A stretch of 29,547 nt of DNA from Chloroflexota bacterium (GTDB taxonomy: Bacteria > Chloroflexota > UBA4733). Of the stretch, positions 26,410-29,547 are shown piece after piece. The stretch covers positions 1 to 29,547 of the forward strand of contig JAMCTA010000090.1 of assembly GCA_023381895.1 (NCBI GenBank). The letters run 5' to 3'. The position numbers were made by a program, and so were the translations under genes. The stretch's first letter is position 1. Every line of letters starts with the position of its first letter. Below the pieces are notes generated by a model. It saw only the letters and a program-made list of their open reading frames with translations. It did no database searches and was not told the DNA's origin.

Positions 26410-27159
26410 ATGAGATACCAGACGCTGCCGGGCCCATTGCTCTTCTCACGCTACGCCTTTATGCCGAATCACCTCGGCTACTGCGGTGGGAGTGACAGCC
26501 AGGCGCTCCTGGAGTATGGCGTCAGCGGTCGAGCGGACCAGGGGCTGATCGAGCTGGAGCGTCAGTTCGAGGGCGCCTATCCGTATCTACAGCTCATCGC
26601 GCGGGCAAACGGGATCGCCGACCCTCTCGACATACGGGCGGTAGAGGCCTACTGGATCGGTAATCCTCTGCTCGACCGCGTAGACATGGGAGCGGTGCAC
26701 ACCTCCCTCCAGGAGCGCTTTTGTCCACGGACCAATCCCCAGGACTGGCCCTGGCTCGCGTTGAAAGCGTCAGCGGGGGCCAAGCCGCACCACAGCTTTC
26801 ACGTCCTCGAGGTGTATCCGCGAGTGGGATTGATGCGCTCAGGACTGGCAGACCATATCGTAGAGACCATGCGGCAGTGCCTCATCCGCTGGGGCCGGGT
26901 CCGCACAGCGTCAGGCTCCCAACTGGTAGTGGAGGCGCCGTCCCTTCGATACGCCCTGGGCAAGCTTCAGCTTAGTGAGCCCCAGCCAGAAACGGTCACC
27001 CGCTGGCACAATGGCCGTGGATTTGTGGATACTGCCCGGGAGGGAGACTGGGTTGCCCTCCACTGGGGCTGGGCCTGCGACATCCTTACACCTCGCCAGC
27101 AGGCGAATCTGGAGCGCTACACCCGCTGGCACCTTACCCTCTGTAACCAAACAATTTAG
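26410..27159 (+). CDS. DUF6390-like protein, hydrogenase-associated
   Basis: This 249-residue protein has no assigned biochemical role that I know. It opens with GPLLFSRYAFMPNHLGYCGG and has a Trp-rich second half (PQDWPWLAL, WVALHWGWACDILTPRQ). The pattern resembles the DUF6390 proteins that I recall beside hydrogenase genes in Actinobacteria and related phyla; the family name is from memory. It lies 22 nt after hypC and in the same direction, so a role in hydrogenase assembly or function is likely. There are no membrane segments or signal peptide. An IS3-type end begins right after its stop. Confidence 0.7.
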   Translation: MRYQTLPGPLLFSRYAFMPNHLGYCGGSDSQALLEYGVSGRADQGLIELERQFEGAYPYLQLIARANGIADPLDIRAVEAYWIGNPLLDRVDMGAVHTSLQERFCPRTNPQDWPWLALKASAGAKPHHSFHVLEVYPRVGLMRSGLADHIVETMRQCLIRWGRVRTASGSQLVVEAPSLRYALGKLQLSEPQPETVTRWHNGRGFVDTAREGDWVALHWGWACDILTPRQQANLERYTRWHLTLCNQTI

Positions 27160-27186
27160 CGGACTTGCTCCGGTTAAGTGGACAGG
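27160..27186 (+). mobile_element. Probable left end of a decayed IS3-family element
   Basis: CTTGCTCCGGTTAAGTGGAC (from 27164) resembles the terminal repeat of IS3-family elements whose ends read close to CTTGCCCCCGTTAAGTGGAC. It starts immediately after the DUF6390-like stop codon. No matching right end was found, so the element is truncated. Confidence 0.5.
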
Positions 27187-27227
27187 TGAGACGTTGGTGG
27201 AGCTGTCCAGAGAGGGCAGCGGAGCGA

Positions 27228-27544
27228 TGAACGCATCAGCGAGGAAGAAGACGAGTGGTCACGCGTCCTCCCCGCTGGAGTTCCAGGCGGAGGTAATCCG
27301 GTTGGTCATAGAGCGGGGCTGTCGCGGCAGCAGGCAGCGCACGATCTCGGAGGGAGCGAGAACATGCTGCGGCTTTGAGCGCGCCATTCGCGGGGCACTC
27401 GCCCGCCAGGTGGGCTACTTCCTGGACCGGCTCCAGGCGGCCGCCTTGCCGGATCGTCTCACCGTCTACTTCCTGAGCATGCTGGGGCCGACGGCGCGGT
27501 GGTTTGCTCAGGCGCTCGATCTGCCGCCGCCGCCAGGCCTGTGA
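27228..27544 (+). pseudogene. IS3-type OrfA remnant joined to an unidentified coding fragment
   Basis: From ATG 27228 the product begins as an IS3-type OrfA (KKTSGHASSPLEFQAEVIRL). A one-base loss near 27318 then shifts the frame: the original helix-turn-helix continues in another frame as LSRQQAAHDLGGSENMLRL and ends at a stop near 27380. In the open frame, codons after 27378 read FERAIRGALARQVGYFLDRL through DLPPPPGL with strong GC-rich codon bias, as if they were the tail of a different host gene. I do not recognise that tail. Confidence 0.55.
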
Positions 27545-27651
27545 CGCCGTAGCGTGAGACGGGCAAGCCCACCCTGCGCTATCCTACTAGTAACACGCAT
27601 CGCTGGTACCTCCACGGGCGAGGCACCAGTATCCCAGGAGGAGAGCGGTAG

Positions 27652-28554
27652 GTGGAATACCGAACATTCGGCAGAGCATCGGAGCGCATCAGCGCCATCG
27701 GTATCGGTGGGGCGCACGCCGTCCGGCTCAAAGAGGTGGCGGAGACGGTGCGCCTCATCCGGCGCGCCGTAGATGCCGGCATCACCTTCCTGGACAACTG
27801 CTGGGACTACAGCCTGGGCGACGCCGAGGTGCGCATGGGCCAGGCGCTGCGCGATGGCTACCGCGAGCGCGTGTTCCTGATGACGAAGATTGATGCCCAC
27901 TACGCTGCCGCCGCGGCCCAGCAGATCGACCAGTGCCTCCAGCGCCTCCAGACCGACCATCTCGACCTGATGCAGATTCACGAGGTGATCCGCTGGGACG
28001 ACCCGGAGCGTGTCTTTGCATCCGGCGGCACCATGGAGGCGCTGCTGGCTGCGCGTCAGGCGGGGAAAATCCGCTACATTGGCTTCACCGGCCACAAGAA
28101 CCCGGATATCCACCTCAAGATGATTAATGCCGGCTTCGATTGGGACAGCGTTCAGATGCCGCTCAACTGCCTCGATGCCCACTACGCCAGCTTCCAGGCC
28201 AAAGTGATGCCGGTGGCCGTGGAACGGGGCATCGCCGTGCTGGGGATGAAGCCGCTAGCCGCAGGCCAGGCCGTGCGCAGCGGCGCCGCTACGGCAGAAG
28301 AGTGCCTGCGCTATGCCATGAGTCTGCCCACCTCTACCGTCATCACCGGCTGCGATTCGCTGGAGATTTTGGAGCAAGCCATTCGCGCATGGCAGAACTT
28401 CACGCCCATGTCGCCCGAGGAGATGGCGACGCTGCACGAGCGCACGGCTGCCCACGGCGCCGGCGGCAACCTGGAAGGCTACAAGACGACCAGCAACTTC
28501 GACGGCACCGTCAAAAATCCACACTGGCTCACGACGGGTTCCGTCACGGCCTGA
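27652..28554 (+). CDS. Aldo/keto reductase family oxidoreductase
   Basis: This 300-residue NAD(P)H-dependent TIM-barrel enzyme reduces carbonyl groups. The catalytic tetrad is visible: Asp and Tyr in FLDNCWDYSLGDAE, Lys in VFLMTKIDAHY, and His in LDLMQIHEVI. KIRYIGFTGHKNPDIH and the C-terminal nucleotide-binding region (STVITGCDSLEILEQAI) follow. The start is GTG 27652 with a GGAGGAGAG ribosome site. The substrate is unknown. It is followed after 33 nt by a methyltransferase gene, possibly co-transcribed. Confidence 0.93.
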   Translation: MEYRTFGRASERISAIGIGGAHAVRLKEVAETVRLIRRAVDAGITFLDNCWDYSLGDAEVRMGQALRDGYRERVFLMTKIDAHYAAAAAQQIDQCLQRLQTDHLDLMQIHEVIRWDDPERVFASGGTMEALLAARQAGKIRYIGFTGHKNPDIHLKMINAGFDWDSVQMPLNCLDAHYASFQAKVMPVAVERGIAVLGMKPLAAGQAVRSGAATAEECLRYAMSLPTSTVITGCDSLEILEQAIRAWQNFTPMSPEEMATLHERTAAHGAGGNLEGYKTTSNFDGTVKNPHWLTTGSVTA

Positions 28555-28587
28555 GGTGGTGAGGCTGGGTTGGCAAGGAGGGCAACC

Positions 28588-29388
28588 GTGGACGAGCATA
28601 CGCAGACCAATCGGGAGCACTGGAACGACCTGGTACCCATTCACCTGCGCTCCACCATGTACGCCGTGGATGCTTTTCGGGCCGGTGCCTCCACGTTGCA
28701 GCCACTCGAGCTGGCCGAGGTGGGGCCAGTGGCCGGCAAGACGCTGCTGCACGTGCAGTGCCACTTCGGTCTGGATACGCTCTCCTGGGCCCGACGGGGA
28801 GCCGTGGTCACCGGTGCCGACTTTAGCGATCAGGCGATCACTGCGGCGCGGTCCTTGAGTGCGGAGCTGGCGCTGCCGGCGCGCTTCGTGTGCAGCCCGG
28901 TGAATGACCTGCCCGGCGCCCTCGCCGGGACCTTCGACATCGTCTATTCCACCTACGGCGTGCTGTGCTGGCTAGGCGATCTGGAGCGCTGGGCGCAGGT
29001 CATCGCCCACTTCGTCGCGCCCGGCGGCGTATTCTACCTGGCCGATGGCCACCCAGCGGCCAATGCCTTGGAGGACGTGGACGGCGAGCCGCGCCTTCGT
29101 CACCCCTACTTCTCCACGGGGGCTCCTGATGCCTACGAAGTGGACGGCTCGTATGCCGATTGGACGGCCCACGTGGAGCATCAGAAGGCGATCGAGTGGA
29201 CGCACACGCTGGGGGAGATCGTGAGCGCGCTCTGTACCGCCGGACTGCGTCTGGAATTCCTGCACGAACACCCCTTTAGTTTCTTCCAGGCGTTTCCAAG
29301 CCTGGTGCAGGCCGGCGACGGAACCTGGCGCTGGCCCGGTCACGCCGACCGCGTGCCGCTGCTGTACTCCCTGCGGGCGCGAAAATAA
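28588..29388 (+). CDS. Class I SAM-dependent methyltransferase
   Basis: This 266-residue protein has the Rossmann AdoMet fold: motif I LLHVQCHFGLDTLSWARRG (with QCHFG replacing the usual GCGxG), acidic loop VVTGADFSDQAI, FDIVYSTYGVLCWLGDLERW, and VAPGGVFYLADGHP. The substrate is unknown. GTG 28588 was chosen over TTG 28570 because AAGGAGGG lies 6 nt before it and the family-typical NREHWND then falls near the N-terminus. Confidence 0.9.
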   Translation: MDEHTQTNREHWNDLVPIHLRSTMYAVDAFRAGASTLQPLELAEVGPVAGKTLLHVQCHFGLDTLSWARRGAVVTGADFSDQAITAARSLSAELALPARFVCSPVNDLPGALAGTFDIVYSTYGVLCWLGDLERWAQVIAHFVAPGGVFYLADGHPAANALEDVDGEPRLRHPYFSTGAPDAYEVDGSYADWTAHVEHQKAIEWTHTLGEIVSALCTAGLRLEFLHEHPFSFFQAFPSLVQAGDGTWRWPGHADRVPLLYSLRARK

Positions 29389-29433
29389 GGGAAGTGGCGC
29401 AGATCGCCGGTCCGCAGCCACGGTCGTTCGTCC

Positions 29434-29547
29434 CTATGCCTTGACCCCGGTGAAAACCACGCCGCGGATGAAGTACCGCTGCGTGAAAAAGAACAAGATG
29501 ATTGGCGGCACGGCGACCATGAGCGTGCCCGCCATGAGCTGGTTCCA
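29434..29547 (-). CDS. C-terminal end of a carbohydrate ABC transporter permease (partial)
   Basis: Reading the minus strand from the window edge gives 37 codons and a TAG stop at 29434: WNQLMAGTLMVAVPPIILFF then FTQRYFIRGVVFTGVKA. This is the conserved ending of MalG-type sugar permeases (membrane helix followed by QRYFIRG and GAVKG-like end). The rest of the gene, and presumably its operon, lies beyond the right edge. It converges on the methyltransferase. Confidence 0.85.
   Translation of the reverse strand, partial: WNQLMAGTLMVAVPPIILFFFTQRYFIRGVVFTGVKA

Overview
The window is GC-rich (roughly 60% by eye) bacterial chromosome. It has twin-arginine-type lipoprotein signals on ABC binding proteins, frequent GTG/TTG starts, a group 3b-type NiFe hydrogenase, PPK1 and GC-rich codon use. 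These fit a Chloroflexota lineage (Ktedonobacteria or Thermomicrobia type). The assignment rests on gene content and protein style only, because no rRNA or marker phylogeny was possible. No tRNA, rRNA or CRISPR array was seen.

Layout. 1-1256: a Gly/Met-rich two-repeat protein open at the window edge, a strong hairpin terminator, and a convergent RNHCP-domain protein. 1257-1886: intergenic, with a good sigma70-like promoter. 1887-6073: a complete ABC importer of the iron/polyamine type (binding lipoprotein, two permeases, ATPase) with a perfect 14-bp hairpin over the binding protein/permease junction. 6092-10172: a restriction-modification island made of an HNH protein, a decayed R-M copy (endonuclease remnant plus a methyltransferase broken by an 11-nt deletion), a small ribbon-helix-helix protein, and an apparently intact paralogous R-M pair in the opposite orientation. 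10323-10767: a decayed group II intron reverse transcriptase. 10951-12402: an orphan sugar-type binding lipoprotein.

12666-16971 is a polyphosphate cluster: Ppx/GppA-type phosphatase, ROK sugar kinase and PPK1. It is followed by a 741-residue protein that joins a complete cysteinyl-tRNA synthetase to a GT2-type glycosyltransferase domain, the most unusual gene here. Next come a DUF4395-like membrane protein and a membrane-anchored thioredoxin with a CGSC motif.

20551-25926 (minus strand) is a compact hydrogenase operon in the order hydB-like, cNMP-binding protein, hydG-like, small subunit, large subunit, maturation protease, and a shortened HypA without its zinc domain. A divergent plus-strand unit carries HypC and a DUF6390-like protein, then an IS3-family remnant. 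The window ends with an aldo/keto reductase, a SAM methyltransferase and the C-terminal end of a sugar ABC permease that runs off the right edge.

The genes suggest a mixotroph with H2 metabolism linked to NAD(P)H, polyphosphate storage, solute import, and defence genes with mobile-element debris.
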